Assembly (NCBI GenBank): GCA_033239525.1
Contig: BSYO01000003.1
Location: forward strand, 24,731,540-24,795,539
From: Nepenthes gracilis
Lineage: Eukaryota; Streptophyta; Magnoliopsida; Caryophyllales; Nepenthaceae
Length of the DNA: 64,000 bases
Reading direction: 5' to 3'
The notes beneath the pieces are model-generated. The model ran no database searches. It had not been told where the DNA came from and saw nothing but the letters and a program-made list of their open reading frames with translations. Position numbers and translations under genes: made by a program. This document shows, one piece after another, positions 62,372-64,000 of the stretch (the first letter of the stretch is position 1; every line of letters begins with the position of its first letter).

Positions 62372-63000
62372 CATTAGATATTCATTCTAAAATTTTAGAA
62401 GGCACATGAAGAATGCAGAGATGAGTGTTGGATGAGGAATTTGGAGGATGTGGATTTGAGATGCACTTGTGGTAAGTGGCTTTGATAGAAGAACACTTGT
62501 ACTGAATGGTCTCCTTGTTTACTCAGTTTGCAGTGAACTAATAACCAAAAATGGAGTCAGAAGCTGAGAGCGATTTAACTAGCTTTAGAGCTCGTGAGAC
62601 CGTAAGAGTTTTGATTATACTTTTTATGTGTATTTTCGGTATTGTCTCTAGAATGTGTCTCTGGCCTTTTTATAGTCGCGACGTTCACCACCTTCTTTAG
62701 GTGGTGTGGCTGGATGCCTCGCCTTCGAGAAGGTTGTTTGCCTTCTTTGTGTAGATGCAAAGCGACATTCTTGGTCATAACGGTTAGAATGAGGAGTCCT
62801 ATCTTCTATCAAGATCGCGCATGTGGACCGTTGAGGACGTTTCTTTGATTTGAGAGCCTTTCTTGAGGATACGCTCACGATTCAACGGCATCCGTTACGG
62901 AATCGATTCTCATTTTTGAAGGTGCAACAAATTAGGGCAAATGACCGTTGCGCTTGGGAAACGTGCGTTGGCGATTTTGATCTAGGTCACACTTATTCCG
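62372..63000 (-). mobile_element. LTR-like fragment, probable
   Basis: A GC-richer block with a minus-strand TATA box, CTATAAAAAGG (about 62668-62678), followed on that strand by a leader-like sequence. The ends are not defined: the right end is cut at 63000, where family R copy 3b begins. The three overlapping frames here (62575-62878) have no known motif. Confidence 0.35.
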
Positions 63001-64000
63001 TGAAAGTGATTAAGCTAATTCTCTGAGTGAATTAGCTGTTCAAAATAGTTAGTTGATTTCATAATTTGAAAATATAGACCCGTGTCGTATCATTTATAAA
63101 CTCGTCTTTTTATTTTACAAATAGAAGATGAAAAAGAAAAAAAAAATAATTAGGAGCATCCTATAAAATTGGTATGGATGAAAATAGCAAGAGCTACAAT
63201 ATACTTCTCCTATTTTCTCAAATCGATGGAGTCATTTATTTTCTCTACATGGATCGAAAGAAATCGCAGTTCACAATGGAAAGTTGTTAAAAATTACAGA
63301 GAAAACTTCAAAATTAATTTTTTTGGATGCAAAAAGTGAGTGAGAGAGAGACAGAAGAGAAGCATCTCGACCTGAGGAATGTCAATCCTATGGAGTTTAA
63401 TTTTTCGATATCAAGTCCGTCTCAACACAAGAATTGATATCACTTTATCAAAAAAATTCATAAACTCTAATTCTAAATCTATATCATCTTCGCCTTCATC
63501 GCTAGTAGCGTTGTCATTGAAAAAATATCAAATCAGCCGAATTGTAAGAGCTCTGTCTCTACTTCATTAAGATCCTCTATATAACCTCTTTTATCACTTT
63601 CCATCAAATCAGAGGTGGCGACTTTGTATTATTCTTGCCCATGTCATCCATCAAATTATAGTAAGCATCTTCCTCATTATCTATATCCATATCCCACGAT
63701 CGTCAGCCATCACTAGAATCCTTTTATCACTCGCATAAAATATGGATTGATTTCTTTTTCTCGTTGTTAGAATAAAAGATGAAAAAGTTTGAAAGTACAT
63801 ATTATCGCTCAACACTATGTAATTAGGCTCGTAATTACACCAGAGATGCCCATCAGAAGTGAACCACATCCTTAAAACTTTGAAGATCCTTCTTCATATA
63901 CTTACGGGCATCTCACTATCCTCCGATGATGATAATCTTTATCTGGTAAGGCCGGTAATGTCGATCAAGAAGATAGTTTCCACTATTTTTCATTTTGCTT
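63001..64000 (-). mobile_element. Family R LTR-like unit, copy 3b, runs off window
   Basis: Starts TGAAAGTGATTAAGC, matching 46977 on, but it lacks the 47135-47285 equivalent. It carries the short frame start (ATGGATGAAAATAGC at 63175, soon frameshifted) and, on the minus strand, a badly decayed acidic frame ('DNEEDAYYNLMDDMG' near 63680; pieces up to the window end). Its promoter part would lie to the right of the window. Confidence 0.65.

Overview
This is a plant nuclear window that is almost entirely repetitive. It is AT-rich, full of long LTRs, trinucleotide and AT microsatellites, plant-type initiator-tRNA primer sites and plant Ty3/Gypsy, Ty1/Copia, TRIM and MITE signatures, and it has one 100-N assembly gap (43404-43503). 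I found no intact host protein-coding gene, tRNA, rRNA or CRISPR array. Nearly every open frame is either inside an LTR or a low-complexity frame. The species cannot be named from the sequence.

Layout. 1-5765: an old duplicate of a host 5-prime gene region (its better copy is at about 22077-22640), split by a ~4.9 kb LTR element (family D, 652-5596) whose 3.3 kb LTR holds two minisatellites. 6473-18986: a nested stack readable to the base from target-site duplications (TSDs). A Tat-type solo LTR (L1) was hit by a second solo LTR (L2, family A). L2 was then hit by a minus-strand family A element (L3, 7608-15720) and separately by another L1-type solo LTR (15907-16822). L3 in turn contains an intact 484-bp TRIM (12277-12760). 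20783-21304: a further solo LTR. 21660-22640: a CpG-rich host promoter/leader, the only gene-like non-repeat DNA. 27880-30460: the end of a Copia element and about seven ~280-bp tandem units derived from its LTR, most with a recognisable TATA site. 30632-31532: a Tat-like LTR.

31838-37300, 46977-51776, 59740-61659 and 63001-64000 are four copies of one Ty3/Gypsy-like family (family R). Its 3.5 kb LTR-like unit carries, in LTR orientation, a decayed acidic reading frame and, on the opposite strand, a short second reading frame; I recognise neither. One copy holds a MITE with about 500 bp of (TTA)n. 43504-45098 and 51777-54087 are more family A LTRs. 54088-57330 holds two opposed Tat-type gag remnants. 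57340-57905 and 61664-62371 are an inverted pair flanking about 3.8 kb.

Nothing here acts as a gene pathway. The biology is insertion, deletion, tandem amplification and possible capture of non-retroviral reading frames by a retrotransposon family. Family names A, D, R, L1, L2, L3 and S are mine. All identities were judged by eye, with no alignment or database search.
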